Shown here in pieces: positions 19,572-29,115 of a stretch of DNA of 64,000 bases. This stretch comes from an uncultured Mucilaginibacter sp. (GTDB lineage: Bacteria; Bacteroidota; Bacteroidia; Sphingobacteriales; Sphingobacteriaceae), in assembly GCA_903864275.1 (NCBI GenBank), contig CAIPFE010000030.1, forward strand, positions 32,462-96,461, written 5' to 3'. The notes under the pieces are model-generated. The model was given only the letters and a program-made list of their open reading frames with translations. It was not told where the DNA came from and ran no database searches. A program made the translations under genes and the position numbers. Each line of letters opens with the position of its first letter. Position 1 is the stretch's first letter.

Positions 19572-21956
19572 ATGATAAAGAACTATTTAAAAATCGCCTG
19601 GCGCAACATGCTGAACAATAAAGGTTACAGCGCGCTTAATATTGTTGGCCTTGCTGCCGGTATGGCCGTTGCTTTGTTGATTGCCCTGTGGGTGGTTAAT
19701 GAATATTCGTATGATAAATTCTTGCCGGGCTATAAATCCTTATACCAGGTGGAGTTAAATTTTACCGACCCGCACGAAGGCGAGCATACCCAGCAGGCTG
19801 TTTCCCTGCCGATAGCTGATGTATTGAGGAAAGAGTATCCCGAGGTAAAATATGTTGCTGAAACTGACTGGATGGGGCAGCATGGCCTGCTTGTTGGCAC
19901 AAAGAAGCTATACATGAACGGGGCAGCTATCGGGTCAGATTTTTTGAAAATGTTCCAATACCCGTTGATAAAAGGAAATAAGAATGATGTTTTAAAGGAC
20001 CCCTTTTCTATTGTTTTAACCGAATCAACCGCGAAAGCCTTATTTGGCGCCACCGATCCAGTGGGGAAGTTGGTAAAAATAGACAACAAATACAATGTAA
20101 AGGTTACGGGTGTTATGAACGATGTGCCAAAAAATTCCACCTTGCAATTTAGTTACCTGCTGCCTTTCGCTTTCAACGAGGCGACCCAGGATTGGATGAA
20201 AAATGTCCGTACTACTTACTACAATAATTCCTTCCAGATATTTGTTCAGCTTAAGGCAGGGGTGGATTATGCCAAACTGGCGCCCAAAATCAGGAATATT
20301 GTTTACAAGGGCGGTCCAAAAATGCGCCCTGTTAAACCGGTAGTACTTCTTCACCCGCTGGCGGACTGGCATTTATATTCTGAGTTTAAAAACGGCAAGG
20401 AAGCTGGCGGTTTTATTGATTATGTGCGTATGTTCAGCATAATAGGCGCACTGGTATTGCTTATTGCGTGTATCAATTTTATGAACCTTTCTACCGCCAG
20501 GTCCGAAAGACGCGCACGTGAGGTAGGTGTTAGAAAAGCCATAGGCTCGCAGCGTCGCGACCTGATATTTCAGTTCTTAACAGAGTCCATACTCATCACG
20601 TTTATCTCCTTTCTGTTATCTGTATTATTTGTTCAGCTTGCATTGCCGTCGTTTAATACTTTAACGGGTGCTTCAATCAGCATACCCTATAGTAATGCGG
20701 TTTTCTGGACAATTATGATCGTATATGTTTTGGCAACCGGTTTGTTGGCCGGCAGTCGGCCTGCTTTTTATCTTTCATCATTTAGTCCTGTAAAAGTTTT
20801 AAAAGGGAGCATACAAATTGGTAAAGCTGCAGCGCTGCCGAGAAAAATTTTAGTGGTACTCCAGTTTAGCTGCTCTATTGCGTTAATTATCAGCACCGTT
20901 ATTGTCTACCAGCAAATACAACATGCGAAGGATAGGCCAACCGGATACAGCGCCGATAGGTTGGTATCCACGGACATGAGCGATGATCTGAACAATCATT
21001 ATGATGCGCTGAAAAATGACCTGCTTGCAACGGGAACGGTTGAAAGTGTGGCGAGAGCATCGAGTCCTGTAACAGGAATTTATTGGCATACGGGTATCGA
21101 AAAATGGCCGGGACAGGGCGTTGGCGAGCTAGGTATAAATGTTGGCGCGGTATCGGTATCAGACGGCTATTTTCGAACAGTTGGGATGAAACTCGCTGAA
21201 GGTCGTGATTTTTCAAGTAACTGGAGCGCTGATACTTCGAACATTATTATCAATGAAGCCGCCGCCAGGCGTATGGGTTTAAAAGAACCGCTTAATCAGT
21301 TAGTCACTTTTGATGGCATAACCGGGCAGGCTAAAATAGTAGGAGTAGTTAAAGATGCGCTTATGGAATCGCCATTTACGCCCGTTGAGCCAACTGTTTT
21401 TGTGCACGGACGTGGCAGTAATTTTGCTATGTACCGTTTATCACGAGGAGCAAACACCCACGAGGCTATTGAAAAGATTGGCAAAATATTCGACAGGTAT
21501 AACCCTGCTTACCCATTTAGCTACCGGTTTGTTAATGACGAATACAATAGTAAATTCAACCTGGAAGTACTTGTTGGCAAACTGGCAGGTGTTTTTGCGG
21601 CGTTAGCTATTTTTATATCCTGCCTCGGTTTGTTTGGCCTTGCCGCTTATGTTGCAGAACAGCGCACCAAGGAAATTGGTATCCGAAAGGTATTGGGCGC
21701 ATCGGTAGCGCAGGTTTGGCTGCTGTTATCAAGAGATTTTATTGTGTTGGTGATGATCAGTTGCGTAATAGCATCACCCATAGCCTTGTATTTTTTACAT
21801 GGGTGGCTGCAAAAATACGATTACCGTATCAGCATAGGCCCAGGTGTATTTGCGTTATCGGCACTTGCGGCTTTCATGATTACGCTGATAACCATCAGTT
21901 TCCAGGCTATCAGGGCCGCATTAACAAACCCTGTGAAGAGCCTTAGGTCTGAGTAG
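19572..21956 (+). CDS. ABC transporter permease, FtsX/MacB type (permease 9)
   Basis: 794-residue permease, first gene behind regulatory block B. Coupling motifs are RAREVGVRKAIGSQ near residue 314 (Arg for the usual Lys) and RTKEIGIRKVLGAS near 697. Where most paralogues read G(I/S)YPA in the TM4 region, this one reads GSRPA. It starts MIKNYLKIAWRN and ends NPVKSLRSE. It probably shares a transcript with the frameshifted permease 10 and the protease-like gene downstream. Confidence 0.95.
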   Translation: MIKNYLKIAWRNMLNNKGYSALNIVGLAAGMAVALLIALWVVNEYSYDKFLPGYKSLYQVELNFTDPHEGEHTQQAVSLPIADVLRKEYPEVKYVAETDWMGQHGLLVGTKKLYMNGAAIGSDFLKMFQYPLIKGNKNDVLKDPFSIVLTESTAKALFGATDPVGKLVKIDNKYNVKVTGVMNDVPKNSTLQFSYLLPFAFNEATQDWMKNVRTTYYNNSFQIFVQLKAGVDYAKLAPKIRNIVYKGGPKMRPVKPVVLLHPLADWHLYSEFKNGKEAGGFIDYVRMFSIIGALVLLIACINFMNLSTARSERRAREVGVRKAIGSQRRDLIFQFLTESILITFISFLLSVLFVQLALPSFNTLTGASISIPYSNAVFWTIMIVYVLATGLLAGSRPAFYLSSFSPVKVLKGSIQIGKAAALPRKILVVLQFSCSIALIISTVIVYQQIQHAKDRPTGYSADRLVSTDMSDDLNNHYDALKNDLLATGTVESVARASSPVTGIYWHTGIEKWPGQGVGELGINVGAVSVSDGYFRTVGMKLAEGRDFSSNWSADTSNIIINEAAARRMGLKEPLNQLVTFDGITGQAKIVGVVKDALMESPFTPVEPTVFVHGRGSNFAMYRLSRGANTHEAIEKIGKIFDRYNPAYPFSYRFVNDEYNSKFNLEVLVGKLAGVFAALAIFISCLGLFGLAAYVAEQRTKEIGIRKVLGASVAQVWLLLSRDFIVLVMISCVIASPIALYFLHGWLQKYDYRISIGPGVFALSALAAFMITLITISFQAIRAALTNPVKSLRSE

Positions 21957-22075
21957 GCAGTTAGCAGTAGCAGTTTGCTGTTGAAGAATAAAAGCAAAAA
22001 GTAAAAAGTAAAAAATCAGTGATTAACTAAGCAACACCGATGAACTAATGAACAAGTGAACCAATGAACTAATCC

Positions 22076-24474
22076 ATGATAAAAAACTATTTAAAAATCG
22101 CCTGGCGCAACATCTGGAAAAACAAGGTTTTTTCGGCTATCAACATTATCGGCTTGTCAGTAGGGATGGCAGCCTGTATCGTTATTATGTTGTTTGTTTC
22201 TTATGAAAAGAGTTTCGACAATTTCCACACCAAAAACATTTACCGGCTAAACGAAGTGCAAACCATTGGCGCGCAGGGGGCTACCCAGAAGGTTGCCTTA
22301 TCCATGTTCCCTATGGGCCCGACCTTACGACAGGAATTTCCTGAAATAAAGAACTTTACCAGGATACACTGGAGCGAAAAATACCAGTTAACAAAGGATG
22401 CGAAACGGATATTCTTACCGGAAGTATTTTTTGTGGATTCTACATTCCTTAAAATATTCGATTTCAAAGTAGTACGCGGTGACCGGCAAACAGCATTGCT
22501 TAAACCTAATACTGCAATGCTTACGGAAGAGAGGCCAAAAAGCTGTTCGGCGATGCTGATCCAATCGGTAAAATTATAACCCATTATGGCGATGATACAA
22601 CAACTTTCGCAGTAACCGGCATAGTTGCCAACCCGCCGAAGAATTCACAATTACAATTTGATGCTTTATTTTCATTCAGTAGTGTTTATAAACCCTGGAT
22701 GTTTACCAACTGGGGCGGGAACTGGCTCAATACATATTTGGAACTTGCGCCCGGCGCAGACGCGGCGGCTTTAGATAAAAAATTTCCAGCTTACCTGAAA
22801 AGGCACCTTAAAGGCGATGGCTGGAAATATTATAAACTGTTTACTTTGCCCTTAAAGGATGTACACGCCAATTCGGCTGATATCGGGCTTGATTATATTA
22901 ACTATCAAAAATTTGATAAAAAGTCCACAAACCTTTTTGCGGTTATAGCGCTTATTGTGCTGATAATTGCGTGTGTTAATTTTATAAACCTTTCAACTGC
23001 GCGCTCGGCGGAGCGGGCTAAGGAGGTGGGTATCCGTAAATCGATCGGGGCTTATCGTTTTCAATTGGCCGCACAATTTCTTGGTGAAACTGTGTTATTA
23101 GCCTTTATGGCATTAATAATCGCCGTAGTATTGGTGCAATTGGCGCTGCCCTATATAAACAGCCTCAGCGAGCGGGCTATTTCCTTTAATATTTTCGGCA
23201 GTATCGGCGTACTGTTTACTGTGCTCGGCGGCACGATCCTTATCGGGATATTCTCAGGTATTTACCCCGCCATTTATTTGTCGTCTTTCCAGGCGGCAAA
23301 GGTTTTGAAAGGCTCAGTACAAGTAGGTAGAAACAAAAGCTCGTTAAGGAATATATTGGTTGTTACGCAATTTGCCAGTGCTATTTTCCTGATGATAGCT
23401 ACCGTTTTTGTACTAAAGCAATTGCGATTTATGCAAAAACAGGATCCCGGGTATAACCGCGACCAGGTGGTAAACATACCGTTGGATGGTATCACCACCA
23501 AAAAATACGACCAGTTTAGCACTGAACTGTTAGGCAGCACTTTAATTTCTGGGGTCACAGCGTCACAGGATATTTTGGGAAGCCATTTAGACCAAACAGG
23601 CGTAACATTCACGCCCTCTTTTGGGCCAAAACAGCAGCTTGGAACAACCTTGTTGGTGGTCGACACCAACTACCTCAGTTTGTACAAAATCAAATTGGTT
23701 GCAGGCAAAAATTTCTCGGGCGATAAGACAGCCGATGGCAAGCAGTATATTGTTAACGAGGCCTTAGCAAAAGAACTAATGAAAGATTATCCTAAGTATC
23801 CTCTGTCCAGGTTAATAGGACAACGGTTTGGTTTCGATTCAACAAGTACGATAACGGGTATCGCAAAAAACTTTAGTTTCAACTCCTTACAGTATCCCAT
23901 TGAGCCCATGTTTATGGTAGCCGCGAGGCATTGGGGTTTCAGGGATATATCGGTCAAGATCAATGGCCGTCACACAGCTGAAGCAATTGCCTTTATTAAA
24001 TCAAAGTGGGACAATGTTTACCCTGATTACCCGTTTGAATACCAGTTTTTGGATGATCATTTTAACGACGTTTATAAAGCTAACAACCAGGTGAGCCAGA
24101 TCGTAGGCATCCTTGCCGGCCTGGCCATATTTATTTCCTGTTTAGGCTTGTTTGGCCTGGCATCGCACTCTGCCGAAAGACGGATAAAAGAGATAGGTGT
24201 CCGAAAAGTATTAGGGGCCTCCGTTCAAAACATTACATTAATGCTTTCAGGTAATTTTTTGAAGCTTGTTTTAATAGCTAATTTAATTGCCTGGCCAACA
24301 GTATGGTATTTTACTTATAAATGGCTGCAGGATTATGCCTTCCACATCAATATCCAATGGTGGATATTTGTTCTGGCCGGCATCCTTTCCATATTGATCG
24401 CATTCTTTACGGTAAGTTTTCAATCCATAAAAGCAGCTGTAGCTAACCCGGTGAAGAGTCTACGGAGCGAGTAG
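22076..24474 (+). pseudogene. ABC transporter permease, FtsX/MacB type (permease 10), frameshifted
   Basis: The first 150-odd codons (22076 onward, MIKNYLKIAWRNIWKNK) read as a normal family N terminus up to LTEE near 22531. The frame then fails and stops at 22579. In the next frame, from 22531, the protein continues without loss as EAKKLFGDADPIGK and on to the NPVKSLRSE end at 24474. In the paralogues three residues separate LT from AKK; restoring one base in the GAAGAGAGG tract at 22526-22534 gives LTE(E/D)EAKKLFG with that exact spacing, so a one-base deletion is the simplest explanation. The repaired protein would be 799 residues, typical for the family. It may be a real pseudogene, a phase-variable tract or a sequencing error. 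Confidence 0.85.
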
Positions 24475-24578
24475 CAGTTAATAGTAGCAGTTGGCAGGAA
24501 AAAAAGGAAGACAATAAAAAGTCTCCCCGCTGGTAGCGAGATGAGATTTAGAGGAGTTCGAACTATATTTTTAAAGTG

Positions 24579-25778
24579 ATGAAAACAAGATTTTTGTTTA
24601 CATTATTACTATTTAGCCTTTCGTTCATTCCAGCCGTTGCCGTAACCAGGGCTGAGTCGGCTACTGTACCGCTTACCCTTGATCATAACCGGATAATAAT
24701 AAGAGTAGGGGTTTACTTACCCAACGGAGCGATAAAACCGGTAAATGCCTGGGTAGACAATGGTACGCCCGATCTATCAATAACGGAGCGCCTCGCAAAA
24801 GAGCTCGGGTTAATACCTGCAAATAATAAAGGCGTGATAAAACCGCCTCAGGAAATTCAAATAGGAGGGATGCTGGTAGTAATTAAAAATCTTAAACAAC
24901 CCGTCGAAATTGTAAAAGGCACAACCGTGGGTTCGGGGCTGGAGGCGGATATAAACCTGCCTTCCGCTGTACTTTGCAATTATGATGTTGTAATTGACTA
25001 TCCCGGCAGGCTATTCACAATTGGGGCTCCGGGTTCCGTTCATTTTGTGGGCAAAGCTGTAGCGGGCTTTTTTAACCCTCAAAATCACCTCATACAAATC
25101 CCCGGCAAGGTTGATGGCCAATCTTTTAACTTAGGCCTCGACGCTGGCACGCCCGTTACATTTATCTCCGCCGGTTTTATCTCCAATTGGAATAAAGCCC
25201 ATACCTCATGGCCATCCGCGAGGGGCGCCATCGGGATTGCTAATTTATGGGGATTAGACGACGAGCCCGACTGGCAATTACTGCGCGTTAATAAAATGGA
25301 GTATGGGGGCCTGATTTTTCGGGATATGATCGTTGTATCTTTTCCCGCGGACCGGTTAGCCTATTTTCAAAAGCGCTCTGGCATAGCTACGGCAGGCTTG
25401 ATGGGGGCCGCTTCTTTGCTTAACTACCGTGTCGGTCTTGACTATACTCATGGAACCGTGTATTTCCAACGCATCAGTAAACCTGTGGAAGTTGACATGA
25501 GCCTTGTCGGGTTAACCCTTCGCCCTGCGGCCGATGGCCGGTACAGCATTTTGGGCGTTAGCCAGTATGATGGAAAGTCTTCGGTGCCGGGCGTGTTTAA
25601 GGGAGATATCTTATTGAAAGTTAATAATAAAAACGTGAGTGGCATTACTATGGGAAAGGCATGGTCCCTTCTGCAAGGCAATCCCGGAATGTCCTATAAA
25701 CTTACCATTGAACGTGCCGGGAAACAAATTATAGTAAATGCCATAGCACACAGGTTTCTTTGCAACCATCCAGTTTAA
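24579..25778 (+). CDS. Secreted retropepsin-like aspartyl protease domain protein with PDZ domain
   Basis: 399 residues from the ATG at 24579 (a GTG lies one codon upstream). A signal peptide (about residues 1-25) points to export. Two pepsin/retropepsin-like repeats follow; the catalytic D-T/S-G triads appear as D-N-G-T (near residue 60) and D-A-G-T (near 188), so both Asp and Gly are kept but the Thr/Ser between them is replaced. A PDZ domain (about 333-392, GVFKGDILLKVNNKNV) closes the protein. Bacteroidota encode many retropepsin-PDZ proteins of this layout. It lies 104 bp after permease 10 and before the ATPase, suggesting a periplasmic partner of the export locus. Activity is uncertain because of the altered triads. 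Confidence 0.8.
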   Translation: MKTRFLFTLLLFSLSFIPAVAVTRAESATVPLTLDHNRIIIRVGVYLPNGAIKPVNAWVDNGTPDLSITERLAKELGLIPANNKGVIKPPQEIQIGGMLVVIKNLKQPVEIVKGTTVGSGLEADINLPSAVLCNYDVVIDYPGRLFTIGAPGSVHFVGKAVAGFFNPQNHLIQIPGKVDGQSFNLGLDAGTPVTFISAGFISNWNKAHTSWPSARGAIGIANLWGLDDEPDWQLLRVNKMEYGGLIFRDMIVVSFPADRLAYFQKRSGIATAGLMGAASLLNYRVGLDYTHGTVYFQRISKPVEVDMSLVGLTLRPAADGRYSILGVSQYDGKSSVPGVFKGDILLKVNNKNVSGITMGKAWSLLQGNPGMSYKLTIERAGKQIIVNAIAHRFLCNHPV

Positions 25779-26103
25779 CGGGCGAAAACCAAATTCTCTC
25801 ACCGCTGTCTATTCACTACTCAATACTCACCAAGTTGTATCATAACCGTACGCTCCCTGTTACGTTAGCGGACAGTATTTACCAGACGTTATAGCATAAG
25901 TAATTGATAATAAGTAATTTGAAAGTTTGGTATGTTATTGATACCCTAATGGCATAATGAAATGGGTGCTAATCGGGTACTTATTTATAAATTAGCATTC
26001 ATTTCATTAATAAAATTTCGGATTTCGGATTTTCGATTTCGGATTAATTTATTAATAATTGGAAATCAATAGTTCAGTAAATCATTAATTCATAATTAAA
26101 AAC
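25779..26103. other. 325-bp intergenic region between protease-like gene and ATPase
   Basis: It contains a short CACTACTCAATACTCACC repeat remnant (about 25810-25831), regulatory block C (25836-25942), and a 7-nt-period ATTTCGG repeat (26018-26045) followed by AT-rich sequence up to the ATPase start. No coding potential was seen. Confidence 0.7.
25836..25942 (+). promoter_or_regulatory. Regulatory block C: twin TGT-N11-ACA-like boxes, IHF-like site, -24-like element
   Basis: Box 1 is TGTATCATAACCGTACG (25836-25852; last base differs from ACA) and box 2 is TGTTACGTTAGCGGACA (25858-25874), 22 bp apart. A minus-strand match to WATCARNNNNTTR lies at 25897-25909. TTTGGTATG at 25926-25934 corresponds to the -24-like element of blocks A and B, 71 bp after the start of box 2 (72 and 69 in the others). 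It would drive the ATPase-TolC pair. Sigma-54 control is inferred, not shown. Confidence 0.5.
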
Positions 26104-26781
26104 ATGTTATCATTACAGCACGTATCAAAATATTACCAGGTTGGCGGCAATAAAAACTTTGTACTTAACGATATCAACCTCGAGGTTGATGAAGGCGAAT
26201 TTATTTCGATCATGGGCCCGTCCGGTTCGGGCAAATCAACTTTGTTAAATGTCATCGGCATGCTTGACGATCCTTCTGATGGTTTTCATTATTTTGTGGG
26301 CAACGCCGTCCACCAGCTTAAAGAAAAACAGCGCTCGGCTTTATATAAACAATACATTGGTTTTGTTTTCCAGGCCTATCACCTGATTGACGAACTTACC
26401 GTTTACGAAAACATCGAAACCCCGTTAATTTACCAGGATTTTAAAAGCACCGAGCGAAAAGCAATGGTAGCGGATATCCTCGACCGTTTCCAGATCGTTG
26501 GAAAAAAAGATTTGTTCCCTGCCCAGCTATCAGGCGGTCAGCAACAATTGGTGGGGATAGCCCGCGCTTTGATTGCCAAGCCCAAGCTATTATTGGCTGA
26601 CGAGCCTACCGGAAATTTAAATTCAAAACAGGGGGTTGAAATAATGGAGCTTTTCCGCAAACTGAATAAGGAGGACGGGGTAACCATTATACAAGTAACA
26701 CATTCGGAAAAAAATGCAGAATATGGTACCCGCATTATTGACTTGCTGGATGGAAAAGTATCGTCCTCGAGAAAATTCTGA
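26104..26781 (+). CDS. ABC transporter ATP-binding protein, MacB/LolD family
   Basis: 225-residue soluble ATPase. Walker A GPSGSGKST is at residues 38-46, the Q-loop at Q90 (GFVFQ), signature LSGGQ at 142-146, Walker B LLLADEPTG with D166/E167, and the switch His at 200 (VTHSE). The signature continues QQLVGIARAL; Leu replaces the Arg common at that position in LolD/MacB ATPases. It is the only ATPase visible for ten stand-alone permeases, so it likely serves several of them. It is followed 30 bp later by a TolC-family gene, probably in one operon behind regulatory block C. Confidence 0.95.
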   Translation: MLSLQHVSKYYQVGGNKNFVLNDINLEVDEGEFISIMGPSGSGKSTLLNVIGMLDDPSDGFHYFVGNAVHQLKEKQRSALYKQYIGFVFQAYHLIDELTVYENIETPLIYQDFKSTERKAMVADILDRFQIVGKKDLFPAQLSGGQQQLVGIARALIAKPKLLLADEPTGNLNSKQGVEIMELFRKLNKEDGVTIIQVTHSEKNAEYGTRIIDLLDGKVSSSRKF

Positions 26782-26811
26782 ACAAATAATTTATATATAC
26801 AATAATATAAA

Positions 26812-28137
26812 ATGCGATTTAGTAAATATTTTTTGACACTAATTTTTATTGCCGGCAGTTTTTTAGTCAGGGCCCAGCAAAAAGACACGCTGCTTACCCT
26901 CCAGCAATGCCTTGATATTGCCATAAAAAACAATTTGACTGTAAAGCAGGACTCGTTGACTGCCCAACAGGCGCATATTGGTTTGGTACAGGCAAAAGAC
27001 AACCTGATCCCTTATATTACAGGCGGGGCAAACCGTACGCTTTCTTCGGGTCGTGCCCTAAACCCGGTAACCAATAATTATATTACCCAGGGAGTGACAT
27101 CGGATAATTATAACTTGCAGGGATCCGTAACCATCTTTAACGGACTTGCCCTTCAAAATGCAATTAAGCAAGCCTCGTTGGCCTACCAGTCGGGTAAAAT
27201 GGCTTTCCAGGCGGCAAAAGACATCGTCACCGTTAATGTTATTACTAATTACCTGCAGGTGCTGGATGCGGGGGAAATATTAGGCCAGAGCAAGACCCAG
27301 CTTGCCGTGGCAAAGGAAAACGTTGGCATTGCCGATACCAAGGAAAAATACGGGGCAAATTTAACTGCCTCAACATATTCGGATTTTAAGGGAGCGTATG
27401 CAGCTTCTGTGGTTGCAGTGGTTCAGGCCCAGAACGCTCTGGATGCCGCGAAACTGAGCCTATATAACGTTTTGAATATTCCCTTTAATAAAAACGCTCA
27501 ATTGGAGCCGCTAAATGCTGAACAATTAAAAGGAGACAATGGCGTTAACGCCGACGATGTTTATAATACAGCATTGCAACAATTGGCACAGGTAAAGGCA
27601 GCAACCCTGATGCGTGAAAGTGCTGAAAAAGGTGTAAAATATGCCAAGGGACTTTTATATCCCCAATTGGCGCTTTATAGTGGCATAAACACGAATTATT
27701 CTAATTTGAACTCAGCAAGCTATTCAGACCAGTTCAGGAATAATTATGGTACCTATTTTCAATTAGGCTTAAACATCCCGATATTCACTAACCACGTAAA
27801 GAAGAACGCTGTTTCGCTTGCCAAACTTAATTTATTGAATTTTCAGTACATTGAAGACAACACTAAAATAGTGCTGAAACAAAATGTTGACCAGGCCTGG
27901 TATAACATGAATGCTGCTTACAACCGTTACCAAGCCTTGCTGGATGAATCGGCAGCTTATACCGAAAGTTACCGCGTCTCGAAAATACGTTTTGACGCAG
28001 GCGTGATAACATCGGATTTATTTTTGATTTCAAAAGGTAATATGGATGCAGCTAATTTAAACTTGATAAGTGCCCGGTACGACTATATCATTTACAGCAA
28101 AATACTTGATTATTACCAGGGAAAATTAACCCAATAA
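26812..28137 (+). CDS. TolC-family outer-membrane efflux protein
   Basis: 441 residues with a signal peptide ending near RAQQ (about residue 22), then two outer-membrane efflux protein repeats rich in long alpha-helix (LTLQQCLDIAIKNN... and a second half from about residue 240). This is the TolC/OprM plan, in which trimers form an outer-membrane channel and periplasmic tunnel. Adjacent to the ATPase and the permease array, it should supply the exit duct of a MacB-type tripartite exporter. A HlyD/MacA-type adaptor, normally required, is absent from the window. Confidence 0.93.
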   Translation: MRFSKYFLTLIFIAGSFLVRAQQKDTLLTLQQCLDIAIKNNLTVKQDSLTAQQAHIGLVQAKDNLIPYITGGANRTLSSGRALNPVTNNYITQGVTSDNYNLQGSVTIFNGLALQNAIKQASLAYQSGKMAFQAAKDIVTVNVITNYLQVLDAGEILGQSKTQLAVAKENVGIADTKEKYGANLTASTYSDFKGAYAASVVAVVQAQNALDAAKLSLYNVLNIPFNKNAQLEPLNAEQLKGDNGVNADDVYNTALQQLAQVKAATLMRESAEKGVKYAKGLLYPQLALYSGINTNYSNLNSASYSDQFRNNYGTYFQLGLNIPIFTNHVKKNAVSLAKLNLLNFQYIEDNTKIVLKQNVDQAWYNMNAAYNRYQALLDESAAYTESYRVSKIRFDAGVITSDLFLISKGNMDAANLNLISARYDYIIYSKILDYYQGKLTQ

Positions 28138-28330
28138 ATTATTTTTTTTAGCTATTGGATTAATAAATAATTCCTAATTTTATTTCAGAAAATCCGTGAT
28201 ATCCGGTCCGTGCTTAAACGTTAGTTTATGGTGTGGACCGGATTCCTATTTTTAGGCGTTTAAGGACGGCATCCTATAATAACCTTCAACTTTATTCGTT
28301 TCTCAAAGTATTCTGCTTTACAATTCTATC

Positions 28331-28927
28331 ATGAAAAAACTATTACTTGCCGCAGCAATTTTCACAGCCTGTATCAGATTTGCCTCAGCGCAAATTTTAC
28401 CGTCTTTCCAATTCGGCGTAAAAGGCGGCATGAACCTCTCAAGTATCCAGTCAACTACCGCTGCAACTTTTAACAGCGGCAACCAGGCAGGTTACCTCGC
28501 CGGCTTTTGGATGCGGGTTGGCGCATTGGGCTTTAATTTTCAGCCAGAGATATATGCCACCAGCAAAGATGTGGATATTGCAGCAAATGGCGGCGAAACA
28601 AAACAAAAATTCACCAGTATTGATGTCCCATTGTTGATCGGCGGCAAAATTGGTGCATTTGGATTCGGAGGGCGTTTTTATACCGGCCCTATAATTTCCG
28701 TCGCCGTTAATAAACAACAAAGTTTTGTTGATGCTGCCAAAGCGGCCGGTTCGCTCGATTACCAGAACCAAAATTTTGCCTGGCAGTTTGGGGCGGGCAT
28801 CGATATAAAGAAAATATCAATAGACCTGCGCTATGAAGCCGGCCTTACCAAACAGGACTATGGCAGCGGCCAGACGCGCATCAACTTGTTTAGTTTAACG
28901 TTGGCGTATAGTCTGCTTAAATTTTAA
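28331..28927 (+). CDS. Outer-membrane beta-barrel protein (porin-like, OMP_b-brl family)
   Basis: 198 residues with a clear signal peptide (cleavage near SAQ, residue 21). The mature part starts FQFGVKGGMNLSS, a typical opening of the small 8-strand outer-membrane beta-barrel family in Bacteroidota, and ends in alternating hydrophobic strands (INLFSLTLAYSLLKF) with a C-terminal Phe as expected for outer-membrane insertion. It stands alone between the TolC gene and the GH9 gene. Function beyond the barrel fold is unknown. Confidence 0.85.
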   Translation: MKKLLLAAAIFTACIRFASAQILPSFQFGVKGGMNLSSIQSTTAATFNSGNQAGYLAGFWMRVGALGFNFQPEIYATSKDVDIAANGGETKQKFTSIDVPLLIGGKIGAFGFGGRFYTGPIISVAVNKQQSFVDAAKAAGSLDYQNQNFAWQFGAGIDIKKISIDLRYEAGLTKQDYGSGQTRINLFSLTLAYSLLKF

Positions 28928-28990
28928 TAATTATCCTTTCCGTTAAAAAATCTCCCGGATTTATCTCCCGGGTCCTATGCCGCCTGTTTG

Positions 28991-29044
28991 TTTAGTATTA
29001 TATTTTGTATAGTAAATTGTCAATTTAGTATTATACTTATTGTA
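28991..29044 (+). promoter_or_regulatory. Direct repeat upstream of GH9 gene
   Basis: TTTAGTATTATATTT (from 28991) recurs as TTTAGTATTATACTT (from 29024), 33 bp apart or about three helical turns, in otherwise AT-rich DNA 72-125 bp before the GH9 start. This could be a transcription factor site; no known motif was recognised. Confidence 0.35.
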
Positions 29045-29115
29045 CATGTTACACCTATATTTATCTGCCAGTTTTACCTCCTTAAAAGTATACCTGTAAC
29101 TTATAGTTATTGTAA

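Noticed and set aside
22076..22579. Separate 167-residue small permease gene
   Set aside because: The downstream frame continues the same paralogue without gap; this is the N-terminal part of a frameshifted gene, not an independent ORF.
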